This document shows, piece after piece, positions 13,998 to 26,839 of a stretch of 64,000 nt of DNA. The position numbers and the translations under genes were made by a program. The stretch is from Centroberyx gerrardi (taxonomy: Eukaryota; Chordata; Actinopteri; Beryciformes; Berycidae): assembly GCF_048128805.1 (NCBI RefSeq), contig NC_136003.1, positions 22,224,840 to 22,288,839 on the forward strand, read 5' to 3'. How positions within the stretch are numbered: the stretch's first letter is position 1; each line of letters begins with the position of its first letter. The notes under the pieces are model-generated. The model was not told where the DNA came from. It saw only the letters and a program-made list of their open reading frames with translations, and searched no databases.

Positions 13998-16900
13998 CAC
14001 AGCTCAGTCAATGAAGTAGTTGTCAACATGAGCAACAAAACATGTAACTGTACCAATGACAAGGAATTGGACATTGACTTTGACAAAATGAAAATGTTCT
14101 GCCAAAATGGAATATTATTTTAAACACCTTTGTTATGATCTTTGAAAGGACAATATATCAGTGTCAGTCATGTGATATGATTTGCAACAGTAAGTCTTTA
14201 AAAATATGATGCAGCCCCAAAAAACTTGTTTGGGTACAAAGTCCTCATACCTTCTTTCACCTGCCAGGATGTTACAGTATCATGATCCCAAAGTTGGAAT
14301 TTTAGTAAAAGCAGGGAAAAGATCACCTCCAGCAGCTCCACCAAACTCAAGGTTTACAGTTAGAACAATTAGGAAAATATTGTGTAATACATAAATTCCT
14401 TAATCTTTTAGTATCTTTTAGTAAATATGCTGCTCAATAATCTAAAAGTGGCCCCCACCACCATCAATACCAATCCCCCTTTTAAATCAGTTTCAAGAAA
14501 CATAAAGGCAAAAACATGTTATTGCATGACCCTGAAATATGTACAAGAGAGAACAGTGCCCCTAGACTCTTCATCTGTGTTACAGTAATGGACCTCAAAT
14601 GAACTTATGAGCTGCAAAGACTACCACCAAGCACACTTGCTTCACACTGGTGCACTGTCAGCAGCCAGCTACAGTAAACCATCCTCATTAAGGTTTCATC
14701 GAGAGACAGGAGAGCCCCAAAAATGTAGAGATTATAGCCTGGAAAAATCAGATGGAATGAAGCAGCCCTACATCTCTCCAGAGGAACAACACAGCAGTTG
14801 CCACTACTCAAATCGCAGAAACAAGACCCATGATATCAACCATGATGAGTCCTTCTGCTGCAAAACTACTGTCGGACTGCTTAATAATTCATTTATCCCT
14901 CATCTATTGTGCGTGCTGATTGGGGAGGGACTAGATCTGATCTGATGAAAAAGAAGGGTCTGGTGTTAGTAAACCGATGTGTCCTCTCTAACAATATGAA
15001 CATTAAGGAGCCTTTCCCTTTTTCTAAAACAAAGCCCCCCAGCTAGAGGGAATCAGGCCTGATCTATGGAAAAACTCTGTGTGTATTGGGCAGAATGGGA
15101 TGGATTCAATGTCCCATGTCATGACACCAAGGAGCTCACTCAGCACATGGGCAGTCTGACAATGTATGACCTGGACTGAATAAAGTACCAGCCCACCTGA
15201 TTCAGCCTTGGAGCACTACTCGTTGAGAAATAATATTTTCAATTTGTATAGCACTTTTCTTAAAGGGGCAATAAGCAAGATTTTTAATGCCCCATAGCAT
15301 AAAATGGCCATAATATATCTCAACAATTACTTCATCAGGTGCTGAGATTTCGGGCATTCAAACTTTGCAGCCCATATTCTATTTTGGAACAAAAACTCCC
15401 TGCCCAATGGCAGTCTCAAGTCACAAGTCTCATTCAATACTTGTATTTTCATTATCATAACAAAGGGTAATTAGCAATTAGCAATAATACTGACACCAAT
15501 CTCTAATCCAATTTAAATAATACAGTACTCAAGTGAAAAAACCTCTAACAATATTGATAACAAATCATTAAAAAAAATAAGTATTCACCACCGATAACCA
15601 CTTGCATAGTTAAATACATTATGACGCATTTGTTCAAACGTCATACAATTCATATAACTCGTATGGCACACAACCACAGTATTTTTTTAACTAAAAATTT
15701 TTTTTTTTTTTAGAATGACACACATTGGGGGAAAAAGTTTTTAACAATTGCCTGTGGAAAAATTTCTTGTTCTTTAAAAAGAGAATATTGCTTATTACTT
15801 TTTTGTACAGGCTTTGTGGCTCATCAATAATGCTGAAGGGTACGGCAGAGGACATATTTTATAGAATGGCATTCAGTGTGTCAGAGCTAAAAGTGTGATA
15901 TGTGAAGTCACTTTATGAGCCGTTAGAAAAGCTTGTGTGAAGGGACATCTCCAAAGAAGGACTCTGACTTTACAGACTCGCAATAAAACCTTGCCAAAGT
16001 TATAAATGTGTGCTACAATCCCTGTCCAGGAAAAGGAACTATTAACAAAGTATTCCCCTCATCCCACAGGCACAGTGTTATTTTTTATTATTGACCTACA
16101 CTTCTATCCACATTTATTCTCTGTCTCTACTCCCCTAAATCTGGAGCAGGAGCCCTGGGCCACAGATTGATAACACACAACCACTTTCATCACCTTGCAA
16201 TGCCACACATTTTTATCTGCTTATTTATTACTAAAAATTACTTCTTATTTTCTAGTAAATATCTCAAAGGGTTTTGTGGAGGTGGGTATATTTCTTGTTC
16301 TCAGGAATAATTTGCATGACATTCACTTGCAGACTCCGTTTTTGTGCTGCTATGAATTCCAATTATGTGGAAGATTTAGTGTTCAAAATTGAAAAGTAAA
16401 TAAAGTTTTTGTGTGTTGCCCTCATTGTTTTCCAAATCTTAAATTGTATCCTAATGAGGACATATAAGATGATAGTAAATTTAATTTAGCTAGAATGGAA
16501 AACAAGGGGGGGAAAAATCTGTCTGTGTGCCAAAAAAATAGATAGCTCTGCCGAGGAATAAAAAGATTGCTGCTGTAATGTTTGAAAATCAGACTGAGGG
16601 GCACTGCCTTGCAAAGTAAAACCCCTAGCTGTTGCCCTAGATAATCAATGTCCTTCTCCATCAGAAGGAGAACTCACTGTTCAGTATGTATGAAATGGAT
16701 AGGGGGTAGAACTGACCTGGATAAAACTAGGCAAGAAATTGACAGACCATAGTCATGGAGGAAAACGTGGGTAATGTATAATGCGTAATGTTATATTTGG
16801 TGTATGCAGTATCATACAGTGGTATTATAGGCTTATTGTAGCTAAACTAAGACATAATCCATAAAATTAATAGGTATTGCTCAAGCATCTCCACAGAGAC

Positions 16901-17534
16901 CTCTACCTCAACATCTTTTCAAGGGTGAAATCAAAATAGGTTGCATTCCACATTATTATTATACACTTGCTGATTGTCACTGTCTTTCAATTTAATTTAT
17001 AGAGCCCTGTCAAGTTTGGGATGATGATCTCAAAAAATGATAGTACATTTATGACAACATAATGGAAGTTAAAATGGAAAATCTTCTCATTAACCATGAG
17101 TGATACTGATGTAAAATGTTATATGCATAACTTTAAATAGCTTGTTAATCTAGTTAGAAGTCTCTGCATACAAATATCTTTGTATCCTCTACCTCTACAT
17201 TGGATGAAATCATAATACTTGAAAGGGCTAAGTTGAGTTTGTGGTTAAGATGAGCCACCCCTTGTATCTAGGCAACCACACACAAAATGTATCATGTGAT
17301 CACAGTGTTCGGGGTTAGGAAGAGTAATTAATTCCCCTGAATATGAGAGAATATGGAGAAAGTGGTAAGAGAGTCAGGTCAAAAAATGAGATTTTTGCTA
17401 TGTCAAGTGATTTCATCGTGGTAAAGATGTCATGATTCTTTATGTTAATGGAGGTGGATTAGTAGAAGTACTTTGCTCCTGGAGCTTTGCTCCTGTTGTA
17501 TCCATCCAATCAGAGCCTCCCACTGTGAAAACCA
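13998..17534. other. Intergenic DNA, no gene seen
   Basis: No supported coding exon. The segment at 15260-15430 starts AAAGGGGCAATAAGCAAG and looks like a dispersed fish repeat, but I could not define its ends. The remainder is AT-rich without recognisable features. Confidence 0.5.
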
Positions 17535-17750
17535 ACAGCTTTTTGCTTAGTTGTTACACACTGTGTTCCAGTGTGGTGGTAAATTAGCGTAGTTTACTTT
17601 TGTAACTCTAATCCTCTGAGATAGATGGTTTGGTCTACCCACTGTAATTTACAATCTATACATCTACCTCATACCTATTGTAGTTACTTCTTGCATACCA
17701 GTGCTCAATGTTCAACACTCATAATTAACTTGAAAGTATAAACCATACCA
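17535..17750 (+). repeat. Left arm of long inverted repeat flanking the HIPK-like pseudogene
   Basis: This segment aligns by eye with the reverse complement of 20611-20813. The shared core, including GGTAAATTAGCGTAGTTTAC, is identical. Similarity continues with small gaps through CTGTAATTTAC and CATCTAC to AACCATAC at the inner end. The two arms face each other and enclose about 2.9 kb holding the HIPK-like exons. They could be transposon ends or a local inverted duplication. Confidence 0.6.
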
Positions 17751-17950
17751 TGTTCTATTTTTTAGGGAAACACATTGAAATACTGAATAATGAAGAGGGG
17801 TATTGGAATCAAGGTGTCAGGATACATGAGAAGACACCAAAATAAAGCTTGTTCCTAAAAAAAGTTCCCTCAGGATAGAAGAAAAAATTGCTCCATCAAT
17901 CATCAATTTATCATCCATCTATCCATCCATCCATCAAGCACCTACCCACA

Positions 17951-17978
17951 GACACACACGCACACACACACACACACA
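17951..17978. repeat. CA dinucleotide microsatellite
   Basis: A (CA)n tract with one G interruption, lying about 20 bases beyond the 3'-most HIPK-like exon. An ATCC tetranucleotide run precedes it near 17918-17935. Confidence 0.9.
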
Positions 17979-17995
17979 TGCATACTGCCACTTAC

Positions 17996-20045
17996 TGAAA
18001 GTTGTTGTCATAGCTGTCGACCAGGTGGCTCATTGTAGTGAAAGAATGCTCCAGAGCGTCACTGGGCATGATCCTCTGGTCAGCGTCCATTTGTAGCAGG
18101 CTTAAAAATGACCACGTCCGCATATTCTGTCTTCTATCACCTCTGGGTAGAGCTGGATTTGGAAACAAAGTCAATGGCAGTTCAGTCAAATCCACTTCTT
18201 AGCTCATGGAAACGGAGCAAATGAGGACTATTAATTCTTCATTTGTACAAATAAGGACCACCTTCCCCTACCAGGTCATCCAGACAATTGAAGATGCAGC
18301 CCCTACTCTCTTTGGAATGGATGCCTGTATCGTTCTTATACTCTAAAACATAGAATATATGTGAGATACTTCAGGAATTCATGTTTTCTCTCTAGCTAGG
18401 ATCAAAACAGGAGGGTGTTATTGACGGATAGATTTCTGTCCGTTGGGCTGTTTTGGAATGTCAACATGGTGGGGCGCGTTATCCTCCAGACGTGGTGGAT
18501 GGAGTCTGGGTCCCTGCTGAAAAAAGAGCTGGTTTTGATCCCAGCATTCAGCAGGTGCTCCTCTGGCTGACCCTGCATCTCTGCAATGAATCACATCTAG
18601 AGAGACAATACAGCATCACATCAGCCTCCATTCTACATCAAGTCTCAAGGCACAACCAAGTATAGGTATATTAGGTTACTGATACAGGCCATATTCACAG
18701 TGTGCAGGCTAAATGTGATAGTCCAGTTACATGGCTGCCATGACACAGCCAAGGGTATCAATCCAGACACAGGAACACACTATATCAGTACTAAACGTTG
18801 AGAGCACCTGTGAATTACATTGTCAAAGTCAATGTTTTTCCTAGTGGATACACAGCAAAATTTTCAATGTTGATTTTTCAGTGAAAATTGTTAACTGGAC
18901 AAGTGTTGACTTGAGTGTTGTTTGTTCACTCATAGAACTGATATGGCTCTCGGGCAAGATCTAAAACAGTTAAATCAACTCTGATGGTGTGGACTTATAT
19001 ACACACTGTCATGGTGTTGACTTTCACACTCTCAAGGATAACTTAATTCGGATGACTGTGCTGTGTGGAGAAGATTGACAACCTCAGCTACTCATTTACA
19101 GTAGTGCTACGAAACTGCAAATACACACACCAACAGATGAGCTGTCTGGGTCTAAGTAGAACTCACCTGTAAAAAAGAGGCTGACGGATGCAGCCATGCT
19201 CCACTTTTGTCAGCTCAATCAGTTGGGCGCTGAAGGACTCTTCAAGATGATTTACCAGCATGATGTTATTTGGTTTTAGGTCTGTACTCACACCTACTGT
19301 ATGATCCTCCGTGCCTTAAAAGTGATGCCCAGCAGTAGGTATAAAGGTAGAAATAAAGATCACATGCCATAGTTGAAAATTAACACAGGTTTTTTTTAAT
19401 TTAATTTAGTTTAGTTTTTCATGTGATAGTGAGTGAATAATTATGAGTAGATATTTAGCTCAATAGATATTTGTTTCCATATGTTGCCATTGCTTGGTAA
19501 TAGAATTACCAAAGCCACATAGTCTATACCTGCTGGATGATGGGTCTTATCTCCTGTAGAGACAGAGGCTCTAAATCTCTCTCCATCATCAAGTAAAAAA
19601 GATGATGGAGAAACATTTCAAAGCAGACAGGCGCATCCTTGAAGCATGAGGCATTCATACCTTCGCAACAAGTTGCACTTATTTGGGCCATGCTGACTCT
19701 TTTCAGCATGGCCAACTGGGGGGAGAAGACAAGAAGTTAGATGGGTTCATAGAAAGCTAGCTATCAGGTAACAGGTATCAGGTAACAGGAAACATAGCCC
19801 ACCCAAACTTTCACAAGCATAGTCATCCAAAAGACTAAAATGTTCCACCTGTTTCATAGTGTCCCGGACAGAATCTGGCCTCCTCTGAAGTGTCTTGATA
19901 GCCATTGTCTCATCTGTGTCCAACTTAAAACACTGGGTCACTTTTCCAAAACACTTCTCTCCCTTGAAGTGGAAAAATCCTTTGAGCTTTCCTTCACTCT
20001 TGAACAGGCACCTTTTTTTCTCTCTGCACCTATGGTTGTTGGGAC
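17996..20045 (-). pseudogene. HIPK-like protein kinase, degenerate and partial
   Basis: Minus-strand blocks match homeodomain-interacting protein kinases in order. An N-lobe exon (about 19790-20040) carries a glycine loop GEKCFGKV and the ATP-site lysine in MAIK. Exon 19530-19690 carries FEMFLHHLFYLM and LSLQEIRPIIQQ with a clean donor. Exon 19187-19306 carries the catalytic loop TDLKPNNIMLVN. Exon up to 18580 carries GQPEEHLLNAGIKTS. Exon 18262-18342 carries GIHSKESRGCIFNCLDDL. Exon 17996-18152 carries MDADQRI...FTTMSHL. The last two join in phase. Signs of decay: the HRD position reads VSTD, the DFG position reads ELT, the activation-segment/APE exon is missing where a dispersed repeat (about 18830-19030) lies, and no donor in the GQPEEH exon restores phase. 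Because introns are retained it is not a retrocopy. A species-specific pseudokinase gene is the alternative. Confidence 0.6.
18830..19030. repeat. Dispersed repeat inside the HIPK-like pseudogene
   Basis: A run of related AGTGTTGA / GTGTTGACTT motifs (around ACAGCAAAATTTTCA, AGTGTTGACTTGAGTG and GGTGTTGACTTTCACAC) typical of a fish interspersed repeat. It occupies the interval where the kinase activation-segment exon would be expected. Boundaries are approximate. Confidence 0.4.
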
Positions 20046-20314
20046 AGATGCTGGATATAGAGAGAATGTGTGAAAGCCATGCAGTCAACACAGCACATAC
20101 AAACATATATACAATTAATTATGCCCTTGCATTAAAATGTTTGCTTGTCATGCTAAGACCCTGTGAAGTAGATGAACGAAAGGACTATGAGAAGCTGTGG
20201 ATTTTCTGTCTCTGTCTGATTTCTCTTGGGATTCACCAGCTGCTTTTCTTTCTTTCTCTGACTGGGTCTCCTCCATCCTCCACAGCCCAGCAGCTCATCC
20301 AGACACTCTCTTTA

Positions 20315-20315
20315 T

Positions 20316-20348
<33 letters not shown>
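20315..20348. repeat. TG dinucleotide microsatellite
   Basis: A (TG)n tract of about 33 bases with one interruption near its start, between the HIPK-like pseudogene and the right inverted-repeat arm. Confidence 0.95.
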
Positions 20349-20610
20349 AGAGCTAAGTTTCTCTCACCTCTTCTTCTCTCCTCCTCTAGGCCTTAGAGGC
20401 TGAGATCCTCTGGGTGTGTCGCTCAAAAGCACAAGTAGGACACCAAGATTTGGGTGATGGTAGGCAGTGAGTGGCTGGACACTGTGTATGTGTATTGTCC
20501 AAGCCTGCCTTCACAGTGGTCAGGATGAAAGAAAAAAGGGAAGGGGGGTCAATGGAGAATCAAGATAAATAATAAAAGTGATTACAATTGTCCTGTTTAC
20601 CTCAGAAACT

Positions 20611-20813
20611 GTATGGTTTACTTTCCAGTTGAATAATGAGTTGTGTTAAGCACTGAGCATTTAGGCAGATGAATACAGGTTACGTAGATGAATAAACATA
20701 GTAAATTACAGTAGGTAGATCCCTCTGTCTCATAAGACTAGAGCAACAAATGTAAACTACGCTAATTTACCACTAAACTGGAATGCCAATAAGTAATGAC
20801 TAAAGCTGCAAAC
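20611..20813 (-). repeat. Right arm of long inverted repeat flanking the HIPK-like pseudogene
   Basis: This is the reverse-complement partner of 17535-17750. The best-matching block (20753-20775) contains GTAAACTACGCTAATTTACC. Weaker similarity continues outward to AAAGCTG and inward to GTATGGTTTACTTTCCAGTT. Identity falls with distance from the core, so exact ends are uncertain. Confidence 0.6.
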
Positions 20814-22614
20814 AATGCACCTTAACTGTGACATAATTTCAATATATCGGTTGTGGATTATGGATTAGTTACTTGTCCTTACCTACAGTGGTGTGTCCAG
20901 TCGAATCCAATGGTGAATAGGGGCAATATGCCAGTCTTTGTATTGGAATCATGTAAACTTTCTATCTGTGTTGGGTAGTTTTACACATCTCTGATAACTA
21001 AAAAGTGTCAAATTACTGTTTGCAAACACTGTTACAAACACATGCAAGGTTGGAGCAAATAGTAGAATTTTAGGTTTCACTTTGGTTTCCACAAAGGGAG
21101 ACTTATAGTAGCAGAAAGCTGAAAGAGATGTGCAATGGGAATACGGGCTCTGAATGGTCAATTGACAGCCATTATAAATGGTTTGCTTAAAAACTGCAAC
21201 GAATTACACACTATCAGAAACATAAATGTGACGTATTCCCTCCCTTCTCCACCATACCACCAACCACAATAAGCCATTTGCCTACAACACAGCCAATCCC
21301 AATAAATATTGGTTGATTGACAGCCAATCGAGCTGCAATTGAGATTGGGCGATGACAGCCAAACTTGATGGGTACAACTTTGCCCCCCCCCCCAGAAAAG
21401 ACAACATGCACCAAATTGACCAATATATAGTGGCTCGTTTCATAAACAGTGGGATGAAAAGAAAGTGCAATTCCCTTTTAGCAGTTGCAGTAGTTTACTA
21501 TGGCTAAAAACGATACTACTAAAAACACTATTCACATTTGAATGAAGTTGAACTACCACCAAGCTACTGCAAAATGTAGGTAAACTACTAGCTTAAGTAC
21601 ATGCAGTGAAACTTCTCCCCAACACTTACAATTGAAGTGAACAACATTTGCTTTGTTTGGAGTTCCAAAGAGGGCAAACAAATGGCCTCCAACCCAAACC
21701 TCCTGTATTGGCCTTGGCCTCTAGCCTAGTTTGTCCGTTACACAGCTTTAGAACAGTTTCTCATTTGAGTCCAAAACACTTTGTATTTGTTACCAGTCTT
21801 GAACATTATCTCTGCTACGATGCCCTTCAAGCGTTATCACCAGGAGGGGAGTCCATGCTCAATTATCTTTGTTATCTGCCTCCGACCTAAGCCAGTGCAC
21901 TCTAGCCCCGCCCCCGAGCCCCTCTAAAGCCATTAGCCTCCAGGCCATTTGATTAACTGTGGCCATTGATTCCCACAGCAAATTAGTCTAGTACAACATC
22001 ACCTGATCAGAGCTGTCAGTTCTCTAATGGGGAGAGCGAGGTTGGGGAAAATTATTGTGGGAGGTATAGAGGCAGAGGGAGTCCACATTAAAAGATAAGG
22101 CTGGTGTTTTTTAATGCATTGCTTACCGTCAACAAATAACAAAATCAACAATGCGTTTGCTCTTCTCCCATTACTTTCCGACTTCCCACGTACCCTTTTT
22201 AGCCTTCAACCTGGAAGTCATTGGCTCCAATTGTAAGCTAAAAACCTTTAAATACAGCTCACAAAGACATAGTTTCAATTTTAAAAATATTGAACTGTTA
22301 CCATGAAAAGTCAGGCTATTGTAGTTATTACCAAATCAAATTCAAATGGGAACAAGTTCTTCATTACGACGAGGACTATTTTCGGTGCTACGGAACTACT
22401 TTTCTGAGATGGAAAACATATTTACGGTCGGTTAAGTTGTTCAGTGGAAAAGTTGGCTGGCCCGGTGCATCGCAATGATGAAATATGCTGCCCAGAGCAA
22501 CAGCATGGCTCTTTGACGTGTTTTTAATCTTTTTTTTTTTTAATACAATGGAGTTTAACAGTGAAGGGATGGGAGGTGGGAGGGGATGACATAACTTAAT
22601 GTGAAATGCAAACG

Positions 22615-22652
<38 letters not shown>

Positions 22653-23660
22653 ATGGCTAAATGAAAACAAACATGTATTTTTATTCAAACCAATCTCTCT
22701 AAAAAGTCACCAAACACCGCCATCCACACCAAAACCTAAAACCTTCTTCATGAAGGTTTTAACACAGAAACGTCAATAAATTTTCACTTGCAATGCAAGA
22801 ACGCAGTGTGCGGGATTACATTTATTTTGTCCAAATTACAAAATAACCTCAAATTCTCATACTTGTTCAGTGTCAAACTCTCATAGTAGCCTATTCCAAG
22901 CTGCTAGGTGATTTTTGTGTCCGCACATTACTGTCTGAACAAATTGGTCAGTGAGTGAATGAATGTGGTAATAATTCAGTTACTGAATCAGATATTGGAC
23001 AGACATTGTTTTAGTCAGGCCATATACACTTATCAAATTGCCTGTACTGAATGAATTGAGGATACTTGTATACTGTGAGATAACTGTTTTAGTGAGGCTT
23101 GAATGAGTCACCCCACTATACAGTAGGTTGCATGGCTGCTGTCAATAGTTTCTGAATAAAATGAACCAATGCCAAACCACTATGACTGTGAGCACAGTGG
23201 TTGTCCGCCAATACAAGGCAAAACAATCTCTTTATTGAGTTTTTGTAGTTTGTAAATACAATAAAGTTTGTAAATACAATATGTTTGAAGTGATTATTTT
23301 CTGCCTTAAAACGATCTAGAGCTCAGAGACCCTAAGTCCCAGAGCCACCAAATTTAGCGGTTTCAAATCTCCACCACTACTCACGCAAAACAAATTACAC
23401 CTACTGGCCTGTTACAAGCAACTTTATGTTTTGGCCAACAATTCCTGAACCATATGGTATACAATCTTTTTTTTTTTCCTTGGGCCCCTTGGCTCAAGAC
23501 AATCCATTGTACATACTGGTTTTTATTTGCACCATGACAGTATTCCTGCTATTTTGATGTTTATGCAAAACCTATTTTTCGCTATTTCTCCTGCAAAGTT
23601 GATCAAATATCGGCAGCACTAAAACACTGCATATATCACTATACTCATATGAACTTGAAA
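20814..23660. other. Intergenic DNA, no gene seen
   Basis: No coding exon supported. It contains a run of 11 C residues near 21385, a poly-T tract near 22531-22541 and a CA microsatellite at 22619-22648. The segment 21480-21610 has repeated GTAGTTTAC/AAACTACT motifs, suggesting a decayed repeat. Confidence 0.5.
22619..22648. repeat. CA dinucleotide microsatellite
   Basis: An uninterrupted (CA)n tract of about 30 bases. Confidence 0.95.
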
Positions 23661-23661
23661 C

Positions 23662-24895
23662 TTAAAGGAATAGTTCACCCAAAAAATGAAAATTCAGTCA
23701 TCTACTCACCCCCATGCCAGTTGAAACACCGGTGAAGTTTGTTAGTCGTTAGGGGCCGATCTTTAGAGTTCAGAAAAGAGCAGAAACAGAACAGAAAATA
23801 TCCATAAAATTACTCCATAGAGTTCTTGAAGCATAGTCCAAGTCTCCTGAAGCCAACGATCACACAGTGGAAAAAATTATATTGATGCCATTGTTTAGAG
23901 CAAATCTTCACTACAGCTCAAAATATCATGACACATTCATATTCATTATGCAACCCTGAATGATTACTTTATTCTCATTGGCTGGAGGGGTGTTGATTAA
24001 TTTCAGATAACGCCATGGCTCTGTTGTACTCTTCCTCACTGTACTGAATTAATGCACCATGTTGAGACTTTTTTAGAAGTTAGGAGATGGCCATCACTTT
24101 TATATGATATGGCACCAACAACAGCTTTAGCTTTTGTCTTAAGAAAAACAAGGAGTACAATTATTTGGCTTTATTAGCTTTCTTCATCACCTAATCACCT
24201 GAACTCTGCTGGCTTGTCTCCTGTCTCCGTTTGGCTCTATTAGCATAGAGCAGAGCATTCAGAAATTACAGGATCGATGGCTGTCTACAGGAAACTTTTT
24301 AAATGACTATATTCAGATTAACTCAAAGACAATATGATACACCACTGCAACATATTTAGCTACTGTTACAGTCAATCAAACAACGATTTAACGTTAGCTA
24401 GTACATGTTCCTCCACTCTCCTTGCCATGCTAGCTAGCAACCATTTAGGCTAATGTTAACGATAGTAATTTCAGTTAACGATGGATAATGTGTTAGATAG
24501 CCGGTGCCTAGGGAAATGACAATGACAAATCTGTCTGTCTACACGGTAAATTCACTTTTGTTTTATCACTCACACACTGGGTTGAAAATAACCGAATGCA
24601 CAGTTTCCTCTTTCTCGATATTTTCACAACACAAGCTGGCAGCTTCGCGGCTAAACGTTCTGCACCTGCACCCGTTATTTGATTGTGCGTTTGTTTAATG
24701 AGGCCCGGCTTCCCGGCTTGGTGGAGTTTCCTGTTTTTATGCATTGTGGTTGGCCCGAAGGTCCAAACACCGCGCAGCCGGCAAAAACGTCGGTGTCAAA
24801 AACGAAACGAACTAGTAGCGGGAAAGTGGTGGGGACAAAATCAAGTGGTGGTGGAATTTCAATTCTTATCCTCTTTGGGTGACATCTTAATACAT
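23662..24895. mobile_element. Probable non-autonomous fish DNA repeat (right end uncertain)
   Basis: The left end reads TTAAAGGAATAGTTCACCC followed by AAAAAATGAAAATTCAGTC, which I recall as the terminus of a very abundant fish repeat family. About 1.2 kb further on, a segment ending in TTTGGGTGACATCTTAA resembles a degenerate reverse complement of that end, with TTAA outside. Between them lies CpG-rich sequence (about 24640-24850). No transposase is recognisable. The left end is well supported; the right boundary is inferred. Confidence 0.45.
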
Positions 24896-26839
24896 CCATG
24901 GGTGACATGGATATCATCCCATGGCAACACTAGTTATGCTAATTAAATCCCCTCTTACATGAGCAGACTACACATCTAAAATATGCTAAAATCTGAGTGA
25001 ATCAGAGAAAATTAATTTCTTCCTCAAGACAAACTGGTGTCTTAACTGAAATTCTTTATTACTATTCTTTACTGTAAATATTCTTAAGTAGGCTATATTA
25101 CTTTATTTAACAATCAAATCAACAAAGAGGTTATATACAGGATGGTTATATACAGGAGGATACAACAAACAAAATATACTTACATAATTAAATGATAAAA
25201 ACATCTTGCGTTCAGTTCAGGATTGCAGAATGCAAAGATTATCATCCCACTCCCTGAGCAATTTGAACCTCATGATGTTAGCAATGGGTTAGCAACAGTA
25301 TTAGTAACAAGTTAACAGTGAAAATGAACATATGACTCGCACTTCCGCAGGTAATTTCTAAAATTATCAATCATTGATTTCAAATTTTTTATTCTGCCAT
25401 CAATGGCTGGAAAACGTCCCCATACTGTCTGTTACAGACCAAACAGGATGTGGCAACAGTGCATCCCTCCACGGCTAACTGGCAGAACCAAAGGACTTAA
25501 TTGGGTCATCAGCTGCATTGATTTTCTCTGGTCACAATGATCACAATCAATTAAGACATTGTGGCTGGGTTCCGGTGCCTTCCAGATGTCAAGACAAAGC
25601 CGATGCTTTCTCTCTCCCCCTGGAACACTGTGAGTTGACTGGGAGCTGAGAGCGGTTATTAATAGCCACTGCAGGGGTGTGGAGGGTCTTTGGCTGTCAA
25701 AAGGGCTGAGGTGGTGCCAGGGTGCAGAGCAGCTCACAGCCACCATCACCTCAATGGGTGAAAGGCCACTGACTGTGCGCATGAACTCAATTTTGAACCT
25801 CCCTGTTTGAAATTTGGCTCCATCATAGAAGACATGATTCTCTTTGTTTTGTTAAAATAACTGTGAGGGGATTACAGCCAAACAATCAGCCAGTGGGTGG
25901 CAGTGTTGACTGTAAATGACTGAGCATGCTGACATTCAAAAGACAGGAAAGTAAGTGGGGTATTCAGGCTTTCAAATTCAACCTATTCAACCTGTCGTAC
26001 TTCGCTTGGCTGGGGAAGCTGGATTGTTCTCACTTTACAACTGTGCAGGGACAAAGAAAACAATTTAGTTCAATTAAACCCCTCCGCTGAGCTGATAACA
26101 GAGAGTGAGAAAAGAGCTCCATCCTTTCGCCTTTCTCTTCCTTAGAGAGATGGCTTATGTGTGGGCCTTGTTAAAGTCATCACTTTGGCTCCCATGGCTG
26201 TTTTCACTGCTATGCACAACTGCTGGCCCGCTATAACATACTCATAGACGAGCAACACATGAGAGCAACACGTCCGACACTATGTATGTCCAAAGGCCCA
26301 CTGCACCAGCACATAAGGTGTGATCTGTCGCTTTATGGCTCTGTTGGTTGTAAAGCTATTCACCTGTAAAATATTTCATCCTGACGCTCAGTTTAATGCA
26401 TTCAGCTGCTGGCTTTTATGTACTTGTTTCACATGGGTTCACATGGGATTGAGTGTGACTGTGGAGTCTACTGGTGTGTTTGGCTGTCTACGGTTAACAA
26501 ATGTTATGGGTAATGCCTTAATGGATCCTTTAAGTACTTATTTATCATACAGTGTTTTATGTCTAACAAGGTGATGGGGAAAGTTCCTGGCATGGTCCCG
26601 AAGGTGAAGCTGAGTACATTGAGTGTATGACGGCTCTGTAATCCAGCAGTGTGTATTCAACCCACAAAAAGCAATAGTCTTATAGTCTATCATCTCTGAG
26701 GTGCTTGATTATCAAGGCGCCCTGAAAATTGGAACTTGAAGGAGGCACTCTATTATTACCACAAACAGCGCATAAATGCTTTGCTTGTATGGCAGCCCAA
26801 AAAACCCCAAAACCTGACCAGGTATTATGTCAGTCGCTA

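Noticed and set aside
19895..20356. 153-codon plus-strand open frame
   Set aside because: It is antisense to the HIPK-like N-lobe exon and ends in a TG microsatellite.
25432..25782. 116-codon minus-strand open frame
   Set aside because: No domain, signal or splice partner was seen, and composition does not distinguish it from chance.
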